A stretch of DNA of 64,000 nt, from the NCBI GenBank assembly GCA_930367205.1, contig OV884009.1, forward strand, positions 39,317,841-39,381,840, read 5' to 3'. Below the pieces are notes generated by a model that saw only the letters and a list, made by a program, of their open reading frames with translations, was not told the DNA's origin and made no database searches. The stretch's first letter is position 1; each line of letters starts with the position of its first letter. The translations under genes and the position numbers were made by a program. Below, in pieces: positions 11,926 to 24,968 of the stretch. Source of the DNA: Acanthosoma haemorrhoidale (lineage: Eukaryota > Arthropoda > Insecta > Hemiptera > Acanthosomatidae).

Positions 11926-14094
11926 TTGGTAATTGAAGCTGTATATATAAATGATTTTACTATTTGTGTGGGTTAATATAAGTTTCCAGCGTTTTATTGG
12001 CAAGCACCTATTACAATAAGATATTTAAAAATATATCAGAACATTAAATATCCATTTTAGCCACTGCAGTCGTACATGTTTCTGATAGCTTTAAGTGTTT
12101 TTTTAGGGCTTGAAAACCTACTGGTATCTACAAATAATTATACTGAAGTTAACCTATTGCTTCAGTAGTATTTCGCGAGTCTGTTTGTGAAGCTATCTCC
12201 GACATTGGATATCAGTAAATAAGCAGATAAGAGTAAAAAAGAAGTGCAAAGAGATAAAATATTGAATATATAGATCGACTTGGACGATAATAAATCGGAG
12301 GTTTATATTACTGACTTATCAAACTTTTAGAAAGTCATTAAATTCAGTTTTGAGTTAGCTTCTCTGACGATTTCTCTTACAGAGAGAAAAAACACCGACT
12401 TAATACAATATCCACTTTAAATAACCACTGTGCAGAACAAACATTAAAACGAAAGACGGTTGGCTGAAAGTTGAAATATTATTTAGTAACCCGTTAGCGC
12501 TGTTATATCTAGTCTCTTAACATTATCAAAAACTTAGATAGTATGATTCCAACTAGTAAATAATCTTAAAAAAAGGCACCTGAATTGCGAAATGACAGCA
12601 GTCAGGAAAAACAAATATTTTACAGGGAAGGTATACATTCTTTCCCATTTTTTTTTTTTTTTTTTTTCATATTAGTCACATTCGTCTAAGATTAGCCAAT
12701 TCGGGCATTTTCAGGACTGTGTATGTTGTAAAAAATGTTATTGCTAATCTTTCAGATTGTTTCAACGCCACCAATGCATTTGGTTCATTCCCGATTATGT
12801 CTAGAAATTTTCTTTAACAGGACGAGTTGAGTAAAAACATTTCTTTCCAATTAGTAATAGAGGTGTTTTTTTTCTAGCACTTATTAGATGGTATCATTGC
12901 TTGTCGTTTTCGACTTAATTTTCGTGAATAATTTTTTTTTTTTTATAAAACTGAAACATATGTGTTCTAGGACAGGACTGAAATTTTCAAAGGTATCTTA
13001 GAAAACAGGGAGGGTCACACTATATACTATTGGCAAATAGTACGCAATAAAACAAAATTAGGTTAAAATTACAGACAATATAAAGAAAATATTCAATATC
13101 GTCTTGCCCGATTTCAATGGATACACTATGGACGAAAACGAACTTGCCTCACAGCTAATACAAATTGAAAGCCTTTGAAAATTCAAACTTCATTATGTCT
13201 ATTCACTGTTTAATTGGATAGATACATCTAAATATACATATAATGATTTCTTCAAACCTGTTGTGAAAATTAACACTCTTTTTAGACACTCGGTGTTCTA
13301 AACCCCACAAAATGATCTTGCAGTTTAAGGAAGAAAGGGCAATAATATTTTTCGAATCCCGGATAAGGTTAACATATAAAAAATACCGAGAAAAGATGAT
13401 TGACAGACTTCGAAATTCTGAATACGACTAAAAAGCATTTTACTATTTGAAGTAATGACCTACTTTGGATGGAAACTTTTTCAACTTGTTTACTTGTATA
13501 CAGTTTTTGTAAAGAAACTTAGTTACGAGTTTACTTAAGTTCAGTAAATTCAGTTCGTAAATTCTCTGATAACACCTTCCCTTAAACTAAAGCTAATATA
13601 CTATACAAAAACGAATTTTCGAAATTCTTTCACCATGAACAGCTAAGTTCACAAGAAAATTAATAAAGCCCTCGATCTCAATAAGTCTTTGACAAGTGGG
13701 AGGGGGAAAGTTTTATGAGACAATGAAAGTTAGGCATGAAAAGTTTTCGCTTTGAATTCTTGCCTCTTCTATCCACTATGGTTCTCACTATATGTGCTGC
13801 ACGTTTTAGGTTTCGCGTTCCCCTATATTGGAGGTCTAACTTGGAACTTGAAGCCGCATAGTTTTAAGTTACTCGATGCTTTCCACTTACTTGGACTTGT
13901 CATTGCTTGGACTTAGCTTGGCCCTCGAGGAATATGTCTACATTTTACCAATAATAGAAATTAACTAGCTGATCTAAGTTTGAGTAGCATATCTTTTTTT
14001 CTACTTATAAGTCGTTTTGTTTTAGCTACTATTTTTCAACGGTTATGCGTTTTTTTTCTTAGTACATATAGTTAAAGTTATATAAGTTAAAGTC
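11926..14094. other. AT-rich DNA without recognisable genes
   Basis: Long poly-T runs at about 12648-12668 and 12933-12943. No coding remnant or repeat recognised. A TTGGACTT word recurs near 13892 and 13908. Confidence 0.55.
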
Positions 14095-14350
14095 AAACAT
14101 CAAGCGTATCCAATCCTTCCAATCATAAGTCCTGAGAACAATAGCCAATGCCCTTCATTACGTCAGCAACGAAACCCTTCATAACGATCTTAATATAACC
14201 TACATACTTGAACTCATCCCTTCGAAGTTCATGAAATTCCATATTAACCTATCCAACCACCCTAATCCCACACAGTCATTACACTGCGCCACTCATCACT
14301 ATAATTCTCCTCGGAGACTAAAGTGGCAGTGGCCTCGTGACCTGCTATAA
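14095..14350 (+). pseudogene. Jockey-clade ORF2 C-terminal fragment
   Basis: One open frame reads NIKRIQSFQSKVLRTI, YVSNETLHNDLN, YILELIPSKFMKFH and RRLKWQWPRDLL, then a TAA stop at 14348-14350. The order FQSK.LR.I, YVSN.TLHNDL, HPN and RRLKR.WPRDL is the signature end of Jockey-type ORF2 proteins. It starts at the same base of the element as the copy at 60.16 kb and is nearly colinear with it, but lacks the 3' tail found there. The polymerase domain is missing. Confidence 0.85.
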
Positions 14351-15360
14351 GTACATGTACATGCTATAAATTTCATACACGTACGAAATAACTCAGGAAG
14401 TGACAAAAAAAATATCGAGGGGACTAACGACTCCGTGTGAGTTTCTCAAATACATATCAAATGAATAACAAAAGAACTTTGTGAACAGCTAATATATTAG
14501 TGACTTTATAAAGCTTAAAGTTAGTGAAACCGAATAAATTTTCTCCTTGAAAAACATTTAATTTTTTTTTTATGACATTTGAACGTTCATGCGACGAATT
14601 CGGAAATATTACGTGTTATTCGTTTTCAGATTGATTTAGTAATTTGCACAACTATCGTGGACGGTAGACCACAAAAATGGCGATCACGAAAAAATAATAT
14701 TATATTTTAAACCAATACGCTAATCAATAAAAAATCTACTGATGAATAAATGAAATGTCAGATCATAATTTCATCTAACAGCCTAACGGTGATGAGAATA
14801 CTTTATTACTGATATCCCTTTATGCTATAGAGACGGTGCAGTTTCTTCCACTCTTCTTTGTAGCTGTCCATAGTCTCTCAACGAACTAATCTTACTAGAA
14901 ACACGAACACAAGAAAACCTGCATAATCGAGAAAAAATAAAGGTTCATCTAGGCCCCTCTTTAAAAAAAACACTCCCAAATTTTACATCGCCAGTATTCA
15001 ACTTATTGTGAATGTGTTATCCTAAGCTTTGAACTTCGTTCTTATCTTAAACTCACGATATTTTTTCTCTGGTATTGTAATCGAATTTCTAATTGAAATA
15101 TCTTTAAAAAAATCATATACACAACTGCAAGTAGTAAATCATATTCAGATCAAAGGCTTATCCGACTTAAACAATATTGAATGAGTTTAAAAACTATAAA
15201 ATAAAAAATGTCTTTATCTTTTAAAACCGGGCAATCGTAGAAAATATACAAGCTCGTTTAGTTAGTTATGCACACAGAATTTACGAGAACTGGTACACGA
15301 AAAAAAAAAACACTTTTGAATACATACATTATATTCGAGTTTTAAAATGCAGGGAGCTGA
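14351..15360. other. AT-rich DNA without recognisable genes
   Basis: Simple AT-rich sequence with short homopolymers. I see no gene, repeat copy or RNA gene. Confidence 0.55.
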
Positions 15361-15860
15361 CGCTGAGTGGGGGAGGGTTGAGGGTAGCAGCTTTGATATG
15401 CAACAAGTATGCATATAAATTTCCTCTATCCCACGCCGGAGAGTGGAGCAGGGAGCATATAAAGTCAGCTATAAATAAACTTTTATTTTTCTTATCATTA
15501 CCACTCGGTGCAATAAATTGTAATAAAATTTCAGTATTGCGTGAAAGGATTCCGCCAGATTGCGAAACGAAGTCGACGGAGATAAGTCTTCATTATTTTC
15601 GGCTATGCAGATGTGTGAATCACGCCCACCCCCCTTGTTGCAAACACTCTCATTACAAGGTGTCAAAATGTCTAATACTGTTATGTCGCCGACATAAATT
15701 TCAGGAATGCCACTCGTAAATAACAGGTGAAACCATCCATCATAATTAAATATCAACTCACTCATTTGCTGAGCAAACGTGACGTTTCATATATATTTAT
15801 GAGCGAGAATCCCCTAACCCCTCGCGTTTCGCTAAGTCCTGAAGAAGGGTGGGTGGTGAT
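15360..15860. promoter_or_regulatory. Candidate regulatory island
   Basis: Base composition becomes balanced and word complexity rises sharply compared with both flanks. Visible words include CATATAAAGTC near 15455, CATAAATTTC and CGTAAATAAC near 15695-15720 (Hox/Cdx-like TTTAT cores) and TGACGTTTC at about 15780. Overlapping frames of 113 and 98 codons run on opposite strands but match no protein family, so coding is unlikely. The regulatory assignment is inference from composition only. Confidence 0.25.
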
Positions 15861-16304
15861 ATGTCAGCATTTTTGAAGATGAGAGCTGAGTTGATAGTTG
15901 GCAGAAACCGAACTTGTATTTGCCTTGTGCGGTGGACTTGCGAGTAAATGTTTGACATGGAGTTTTCATTCCTCGTGTTTTATGAAGTATCATTATCATC
16001 ATCCCACTGTTTTTTGATAAAAAAGTTCAAAATTAAGATTTTTTTTCTTGATTAACTTGATCAAGACTAGACTCAAAATTCATTTTAGTCAGTATGTCAA
16101 TCATTAATTTTTAAATATTCATTAATATTTTATTACGTAATCAATGAGCTAATATGTAGTTATATAACATATATATAAATAGTATATAAAAATAAATTAC
16201 GTCAAAACTATAGGGAAAAAAATCAAGAGATATTTACGGGATACAGTGTGACGTTCTTAATTATTTATCAATAAATAATTTTCTCAACTGAAGGTTTGGA
16301 AATG

Positions 16305-16510
16305 TGCCTAGACTGCTCAACAAGAAAACCCATTAGAAAACGAAATTCTTATATTCAACGCCCATCTGGACTTACCGACTTGAAGTATGGAGGAGCACCA
16401 AAACCCCGTAGTCAATCCTTGCAATCTAAAATCCTATGAACATCAATGAATTCACCATTTCACGTCACGAATAGGCTGGAAACATGCCACATATCTGCTT
16501 AATTTCTAAC
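16305..16510 (+). pseudogene. Diverged Jockey-clade ORF2 fragment
   Basis: Split over two frames, the translation gives PIWTYRLEVWRSTKTP and then LQSKIL, a stop, and NSPFHVTNRLETCHIS. These follow the Jockey order KPIWTYG..LWG, FQSK.LR.I.NAP.YV.N..LH.DL. Stops and at least one frameshift break it. It covers the region just upstream of, and overlapping, the fragment at 14.1 kb, but is far more diverged, so it is an older insertion or a sister family. Confidence 0.65.
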
Positions 16511-19500
16511 ACCAGTAAACTCTTTCAAGTCTATAATGTTACTCCAGTCGTTTTTTTTTTGTTTTTTGTTTTTTTACATTCACTTAGCCTAAAGTTTTTT
16601 ACATAAATACATTTTATACGTATTTAAATATTTTGTAATCGAATATATTATACCTGACATCTTGTAACGACGTGGAATGAGTTAATTTTGTAGAGATTTG
16701 GGTGAAAATCTCATAAAATGACTATATTTTTGTACCTGACCGTTCGCTGACTAGTTATATCGTACTTGTCCCCCCTCTCCCTCATACGTCCAAAGTATTT
16801 ATCCAATACATTTCTGTGATGATAGCGATCTATTACGAAATATTCCTCCCAGTGTTCTTTGTACTCACAGTCCATTTGTCTTGAGATGAAAAAAAACAAT
16901 AAATTAGGATGGAGGTTTTTGTAAAGTGGGTCTTCTGTAGGAGGAGCTCTTATTTATGCTGGAACTATTACAGTGCACTTTGAGAAAACCATTGTAATTT
17001 ATTCACTGAGTAATAAGTAAAGCAAATTAAATTTAAATAAAGTGTAATGCATTATACAATTGAGGGTTTCCTTACGAGAGTGAAAATAATTGTTATAACA
17101 ACTTCAAGCATCGATTGGATATTCCGTTCAATATGGTAGGGAAATATTTATTCATTGGCAATCAAGAAATTAACGATCCTTCCTTCTGGGTTGGGAACAA
17201 ATTACAAATTACATAATCTAAACCAGTACATCAATTTTCAATTTGAAACTCTTCTCAACATAATTGGATAATATGTTTTTATAATACCGACCTTTTAATT
17301 GAGTAATGACACATACACATGGTTGTGTTATTTCATATGTTCATCTCATTCGGGATACTCAGAAAAATCAGACCAGAAAATATTTCCTTCCACTTCCATT
17401 CCATAAGCTTACAAGGAACATTTTACTGTGTTTTGGTGCAGCTACAATTATAGGTAGTTCGGAGAAAAAAAAGTTATGAATCAAGCCGGGCCTATTCTTC
17501 AAATTTTAAGTTTATAAAGCCACTGATCCGATGCTATTTAATATTTTATGTTCTGATTTGTTTCACGAGGTCAATGAAACACAATTCCAGATTTGCGGAT
17601 TTGTCTTTTATCATTTAAGTAATTAAGGATTTCACTGGTTCCAAGAGTGTCACACATATAATTAAGAAAATACCATTTAATAACCGCTGTATACTAAATT
17701 TAATCAGAAAAGATAAAATTATTTAAATAATTGTTAAAAAAGTCCAAGGCCATTCATTGCACAGGATAAATTAGCTAATCTCGTTTCTTTGGATGACTCG
17801 CGTTTTCTACTACGTTGAATGAGTAGAGTTGTAAGGAGTTCATTGAAGAATATTTTCTCGATCCTATCCATTCTTGAGTACCAAAACAATAAGGTTCTTC
17901 CCGATTGAAAATATCTTCCCCTCCGGTAGAGGATAAGTATTAACCTGTGCTCCCAGCCGGCACACAAAACGAGCTAACAAACTAGCCTCTGTTCATCGGT
18001 CTAATGATCCAAGCAGAAGAAAAACGTAGAGCTATGTACATATCATAGTTTCTAACAAAGGATACAATAAATCATCAAGCGGTATAAAACAGTCGATACA
18101 GGAGATGAACTGACCTACAATCATCAATGGGAGTAAACAAACGTGGCCGTTTCTTCCATGCAAGAAAGCTCAGAACATGTTTTATAGCTCTTGGGAAGTC
18201 TTGACTCTTTGCTCGCTCGTGGTCATGAATTTGGTGAGAAATCGCTTTTCTCTGGCAAACGGAAAATGGCAAACGAATTCTTTACGGTAGTTTCCTTGAG
18301 ATATAATGATTTGTACGTTTAATAAACAATGTTACAGACACAATGAGTCTAAATACTTGTTTAGATTACATCCATATATGTATTTTTTTCCATGGAGCCA
18401 ACGGAGCCCCGACTCTATTTTACCCAAGGGTGGTATACATTATTTTGCACTATCCTGTCCTACTCAGGTCATTGTAAGTTAGAGGTATTCAGACAGGCAC
18501 CCAAGCAACGTCTTCTCTCAGTACAAGAATTAAGTGTTTATTTTCCAATGGTTTTTAGAAATTATCTTGCTCTTATTCTCCATATCCACTTAATTTTCAC
18601 TTCATTCCTGTAATGATTCCTATCTCTTGGCCGAGTCTTTATTTATAATAATTATACAACTTTCTATTTCTTCTGCAAGGCCTGCCTCCTACTAGTCTGG
18701 ATTGGAATATTCACATGACCTTCCTATTATTATCTTCCATGTGATGATAAAGCATTTTATTTGGAGATTTTCAACATTGCCAAATATCCAACATAATGAT
18801 GCTTTGTGGTAAAGTTTAAATCCTTGATAGCCATTTGATTCGTTTGGTAAGAAAGATTCGTATAAACATTCATTAAAAGGTTACATTTCGGCTTGTGCAT
18901 CTGTAAAAAATAGTCGGTTATATTGGAAAATATGTTTTATACTTAGTTTCTTCTTGGTTTGGAGGGTGCATATCTAACCAACCAGGGACAGATGGAAGGG
19001 ACCTCGTGTATTTTTGATTGGGTAACATGTCAATGGGGTATAATATTTCATATAATCACTGAGTCATGTTACAGTTGGTTGGGACAGAATGCCCCTTGTG
19101 GCTTTCCCTTTACAGGGGGGGGGGTAGGAGCGATCCATAGATGCAATGTTTATGGATGCCTTGTAACGCTGTCATGATGTCCCGTGGATTCCAATCCCCG
19201 TACCCTAGGGCATCGCGATCCGATCTCCTTGTAGGGTAGTATAAAGATTGCTGTACATACGGGTCAGGGGAGACGTAAGTACTCCTGATACGTATCTGAC
19301 ATATCAATATTACGCTTGTCTACCGCGTCCTTAGCATAATGGGTATTCGTGAGCCTGTATGATGTTTTGTCTAAGAATCTGTCCAAGCTAAAGTATTACA
19401 TAATATGTAATGGAATATCAGCCTTTTAAAATGAAATTTAGGCGTTCATACTCTCATTCGCATTTATTGGTGAACCCAAAGGAGTTAATACTTTCATTCA

Positions 19501-22500
19501 TTATGTGTTTTCCAACTGGATGTCCTAATATAGCGTAAAATGATTCGGTAGATCTGAAATTTGATGTTATCTTATACAATACCTCAAATTCATAAAATTT
19601 AAGAATGAAAAGAGTAGGGCTTGCTTCGTTAACTTTTAAGATTTCTCATGTCACATCTCAGAAGCTACGTATGACGTTTCGAGGTTTTAGAACCAACAAT
19701 AGAAATTGCGCATTCCGTTCAGAGCAAGTTAATAGGTTTTGTTATGTTATTTAAGTATAATATATATATATATTATTGTTAAATTCGTTGTATTTTATAT
19801 TTACGTGCTCAGCATTCTTTACAAATGTTAACTCACAAAAAATTGACCAGAAGGGGCAGTTCAATGTAATATGTTCAGGACAGAAAAATATCGCACTTAT
19901 ACTATATTTTGAAATACTATACTTTCTCTTTCATAACATCTTTAAATATTTATGCAGCATAGGCATGTATGTATAATATCACCGTTTACAATCGTATTTT
20001 AGTTTTTATAAAAAAAATTTAAATCCTCGGTAGCGTTAGTGTACTGGCTGATTGATATCATTATCTTTATCTGTGAGTTTGTATTTGGAGTGTGGAATAG
20101 GATGCATAGCACGTCTTTGTTCGTTATGTGAAGAAACAAATATGAAACAGGCGCTGAAACATCAAGAACAGCTACGAATCTACTATGAGCTGAAATCAGC
20201 CACTTTTCGTGATGTCAACAGGCTCTGGGATTGTCAGAGGCAAAGCATGAAGTAGATTTATTCCAAATATGGGTCGACCTATGGTGCAGTTGTATCAAAA
20301 CTGCCGGATAACTTGATAAACATAGCTGCTGGATCCCAGGAATATGGATAACTTTAAATTCTCGTTAGGAGTAAGTGCAGGAGCTCAAGTTCCAAGTTGA
20401 AATTGACGAGCCACGGTCGGTTGCCCAATCTGTATAAACTGCGTTATCCTCTTAGGTCGCTTTTGAGGTTGGGGTGAGTCGAGCGAGTAAACAGCGCCAT
20501 TTACAACCGCTTTCCGCTTTTCAGCTCAAAAATTAGAGGACGCTAAAGGGAAAAGTTTTAAATTGCATTAGTGGCAGTTACTCTCGCAGAGACGAGCTAC
20601 ATGATGCTCTCGATACCTTCCCTTACTCCGTAACATTATAATATCTAAGAGGAATTATGCGTGGTGACCGATGAGTGCTAGAAAATGACGGTTCATCGTA
20701 ACACTTCCCTGTGTAATGAGTACAACCACCGATCCCCGAGGAAATGTTTTGAAATAAGTACGAACCGATCGTATTTGTTCTGACTTTTTTACTAACTGTT
20801 TTACTGCGGTGGAAGAGTATGAAAAAATAAATTAAACGTGTAGTAATCCGACCTCGTTTAATTGTATTCAAGAAGCTATTCGAGATTCGGTCGACTCCGT
20901 GTTTGGCACATTAAAGATTTTTGTCGACTTTTTCGCTATTTTTTTTTTTTACAATTGGTCGTTTTGTTTAAGAAACTTACTTGGAGGCCCGAAGGTTTCT
21001 CGAAATACTGTTTCTTTATATTTTACATTCTTCAATTCTCCTATAATTTCAACCTTATATGTTTAAAAGTTTATGATGTATCATTTTCCTCACATTCCTT
21101 TAAAGTAGCTGGTAGTGCTAATGTTTCTTGAAAAACATGTGTACCAGGAAGCCATAAAATACCAGAACAAGCTCTCCTTCTCTCCCCCTCAAGGAAATCA
21201 GGTCGTGATAATCAGTATTGCGGGATTAATTATCAGCTTATATCGTATTTTGTTGTTCTTGAATAGAAGCTAGAAGCTTCCAGACGCTTTTGTTTCGTTA
21301 TAATTTACTTGGAAATTCGACAGGGTTGTTTTCATACCATATTGGCTTCTTTTCAGTGTCAAATTTCTGTTACATTTTCTTTGCGGGAAAGCTACTCCCG
21401 AAGATTGGCTGTTACGTTTATATATTGTATTCATTTTGAAGAGTCTGAACGTAAAGGCTTTCAAGTTGGTATGAGCCGTTAAAATACCTGTATGTTCTCC
21501 AATAGAGGATATCAAAATTTGAAAGGTATCTAGACCACAGCTTTTAATTAGCTCATGGAGGTTGTATTATTAGTGATTCGGTAGGATTATTAAATAAAAT
21601 GAACTATTTTTGTGTGAATGTGCCGTACAGTTTTTTCTTTTTTCAGAATTATTTAATAAGTATGAACTTAACCTACCGTTTTATGTTGCTTCATATTATC
21701 TCGATGTTCATAGATTCATCTCTATACTTTATCCCGATATCCGTTTCACATGAAGTAAAGAAGCATATGATTTGAATGGCTTTTGAGGAGCAATGAAATA
21801 TCAAATTACTTAAATAAGTTTCAATTACTCCTTTATCCTATTGGCAGGGATGTCGGGTAGTGTGAGTTTAGTCTGCCCGGTCTTTCTGTAAGTAGATTTT
21901 CACTTATCCAGCCCCGTCAATTTTCAGCTTATCAGATTTTAAAGCTCAAGAAGAAGAACTTTTAAATTTGAATATAAATTTGACGGGGACTAAAAGCAAC
22001 TGTTCCTAGCCATGCCAGGACAACAGGAAATTGGCCAACAGCTAGTCAGTCAGAGAAATGAGACATTCGCATCACATCTTTTATGGAGGAGACGATAAAT
22101 CATTTTATCCAAACGCATGTATGCAATTATTTTATAATGCTTTATCTTTCCGGAAAAGATGAGTTGTTTGACAATTAATTAGGGTTCCGTTTTTCTTTGT
22201 TTTGTTTTTTTCAAAATTAGAAACCCACATATTTCCGTGTTCCGATATTTGTGACTCCATTTTGCTTGTCAGAGACAAAGAATTTGAATAGATTTTTGTT
22301 ATATAATATCCTCGTACTTATTGGGAACATATGTATGCAAGGGGTTAAGTTGACTATAATAAGTTATCCTAGTGTTGTTAAAAGTGTATTCGAAATCATC
22401 ATGGGCCATCTAATCGAACTACAATGCTTATGAAGTTTGATTTAAAGTTGAGAAAAAGACCTCGTTTAATCGATATTTCAAAGATATGGGGACGTTCCGA

Positions 22501-22826
22501 TTAATAATACGATAAAACATTTTTCGTGAACCCAGTTTTATATAGAAAAATGCTAAAAATCAAAGGAAACCTTGTGGTAATTAATTAAGGGTCAATTACC
22601 TATATTTAAAATATACTCATTAAAACTGCCAATCGAGTCGTTTTGGCATCACACCTGAATTGTTTTCTTTTAAATTAATTATGCAATGAATACCCGCTTG
22701 TGAGTTAGTGTTTTTGTGCGTGTGAATATTTTATTTTTATTTTTCAAGCACGTTCTTGTTTTATTTTCTTCATATAGTTTTTTTTTTTTTTTTACATATA
22801 TTTCATTTTATAATTCTAATTACTAA
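16511..22826. other. Long stretch without recognised genes
   Basis: No family could be assigned. A GC-richer patch at 18960-19330 includes a G run at about 19117-19125 and ORFs on both strands without resemblance. At about 20052-20340 a plus frame with one stop reads LRIYYELKSATFRDVN and later YGAVVSKLPDNLI, a weak hint of retroelement Gag-like sequence that I do not call. Shorter GC-balanced patches occur near 21840-22050. Confidence 0.45.
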
Positions 22827-23062
22827 GTGGATTTGGGAAGTCTCTGGGCTGTTTGTAAATACTGTATGAATAAGCTTACTATAGTGAATACTATAAGAAA
22901 TGAATGACACTATAGTAAATACTATAGTGAATACTATAAGAAATGAATGACACTATAGTAAATACTATAGTGAATGAAATTGTAAATATGGTATGAATAA
23001 GAACATTTATCACAATTACTTATTGCCTGGTAAGGCAGATTGTAATTTTAGCATAGTAAAGA
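22827..23062 (+). repeat. Jockey family 3' tail copy with internal duplication
   Basis: Begins GTGGATTTGGGAAG and runs through CTGGGCTGTTTGTAAATA, a TATGGTATGAAT word, CACAATTACTTATTGCC and CAGATTGTAATTTTA to CATAGTAAAG. This order is the shared 3' untranslated tail of the window's main LINE family. It is 5' truncated with no ORF2. A 43-bp segment has been duplicated inside it (see 22878-22977). Confidence 0.85.
22878..22977. repeat. 43-bp tandem duplication inside LINE tail
   Basis: 22878-22920 and 22921-22963 are identical 43-bp units starting ACTATAGTGAATACTATA, followed by a 14-base partial unit. Each unit contains the palindromic core ACTATAGT. Identity of the units indicates recent expansion after the LINE inserted. 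Confidence 0.9.
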
Positions 23063-24443
23063 CGTTTCAGTATTATTATTCTAATTCTTGAATAATATGT
23101 GTATTTTGTGTGTATTTACACATTTTAATCTTATCTTATTTCAGTTAATTTTATTTATCTTCACATCGTAAATTTATGTAGGGACTGCCATAAACATTCT
23201 ACTTTATGCTTTATTCCGTTTTTAAAAAAATGATTGTTTTTAAGGAACATAGTCCGAGGATAGTATAAATATTATTATTATTAAACTTCCTCAAGAAAGA
23301 AACTTGCTCATATTGTACTACAGTTAGCACCGTACTTGTCTATGATCATTAATTTTATCTTGAACCGGCGGACCGTGTGAAAACAGATGTCCCTTCGGAC
23401 TTGGTAATTGTTCCACTTGAATAGACTTTGAGAAAAGTTCCATCAGCCGTTTGGATGAGATCACCTCAGATCCAATAAAGGAAGTTGTGCTAGATGTAGC
23501 CGAGATGATTCCCCCCCTTCTGGTGGATTAGCGCGGGCAATCAAAATCGAAATATTACGACCAGCGCTCCGAGCGTGTACCGGCATAATAAACAAGCACA
23601 ATATCTGAGCCACCCCTCTAATATAATTATTATACCACCCCCCGCAGTGAAACTGCAAACAAAACATTTACATAAATAATTTAGTCATGTGATGCATTAT
23701 ATAATTACGAGTTTAATTATAGCAACAATTCTAATCTCATTTTTAATCACTGCGTTAGTGGGCCGCGGTTTGAACACCTATTAAATGTTATTAAACAGTT
23801 TGTCACTCAATTTAATTTTATTTTCAATATGAATTTGAACTACCAATTAATCTTAACACAAATTAAGAAATGCCTACTAAAAATGTACCAGAGTAAATGT
23901 AAACTACAATAAATTCACTCAAATACCCAGAGAATATAAAAATGACTCATATATATGAATACGCTAATATGAATAGCTTATGGAGATGGCCGTCTATCAG
24001 AAAGGCTAATTATAAATATAAAACAAAAGGATATACAGAATAAATTTATTTTACACCATTTAAATTGATAGAAAATTAATTAATTTTTTTTTTCATTAAA
24101 CTTTCAATTAATATTTACTTTTAATCATTTTAACTATCACAAAAAAATAGTACAAATAGCAATCAAAAAATAATTATAAAGTAAACTCTTGCACTACAAA
24201 CAGTGCCCTTACTTTGATGTAATGCATTAATTGAATTTAATAACTTCTTTTGAGAGATGAATTGAAAAAAAATTACTGGAATGTCTCGTCTGTTTTTGCT
24301 TACTCAATTTATATTACCTCCGAGGAAAGGTCCATCTATTAGCTATATTAAAAATTATAAAACGAGTATCAACATTATTTATTTCAAAATAGCTTCTTAA
24401 AGCAACTGTAAGTTTTAAGTAATGAAAGTAATTTGTTTAAATA
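23063..24443. other. No recognised gene; one GC-balanced patch
   Basis: AT-rich except about 23330-23660, which has balanced composition, CG dinucleotides and words such as TGATCATTAATTTTAT. A 68-codon minus frame there resembles no protein. Possible regulatory DNA, by composition only. Confidence 0.4.
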
Positions 24444-24968
24444 TCAGATCGATTCATAAGTAACTTCCGATGCAGCTAAGTAGAATCTATTGTTCGTATC
24501 TACCCACTACGAGTTACCATTAAGTACAACAATATTTTGTTTTCACCATATAGACGAGGCTTCAGTTAGTCTTTTGTCAACTGTTTTGTGTGATACACGT
24601 TACGTTAAACCATTTTTTTTTAACCTCTGAAATGGAGAGTCAAAAAGTACATATTCGTCATGTAATGCTTTGGGAATTTAAACAAAGCAATAGTGCTAGG
24701 GCGACAGCTGAAAAAATATGCAGTGTATATGGCGAAGGACTAATAACTGATTGGGCAGTTAGAAATTGGTTTATAAAATTCCGTTCTGGAGAGGACGAAC
24801 CGAGGGCGGGACGTCCTTCCGACTTTGACAACAACCTTTTAAAAGCAATATTGGAGTAAAATCCACGTCAATGAACAAGAGGTATAGCAAAAAGTTTGAA
24901 TACACCACAATCAGCTGTTAACCGCCACCTGGAGAAATTAGGGAAAGTCAGCAAGTTAGGACTTGTTT
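24444..24968 (+). mobile_element. Mariner transposon, 5' half
   Basis: The element appears to start after a TA at 24442-24443, with a mariner-like terminal sequence TCAGATCGATTCATAAGTAA continuing to CTTCCGA. The transposase frame opens at ATG 24632 and gives HIRHVMLWEFKQ, WAVRNWFIKFRSG and DEPRAGRPS. This is the paired helix-turn-helix DNA-binding region of SETMAR-like mariners, including the GRPS linker. A stop follows LLKAILE, then NPRQ, another stop, and NRHLEKLGKVSKLG (second helix-turn-helix). Family members normally have several more residues between FRSG and DEP, so a small in-frame deletion is likely. Homology ends abruptly near 24968. The whole DD34D catalytic domain and the 3' inverted repeat are missing. 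Confidence 0.85.

Noticed and set aside
15378..15765. 113- and 98-codon ORFs on opposite strands
   Set aside because: No domain, no plausible splice context, and they overlap antisense. More likely chance openness in balanced-composition DNA.
20052..20340. Possible Gag-like coding fragment
   Set aside because: The weak resemblance (SKLPDNLI and nearby) is too short, and stops follow quickly.
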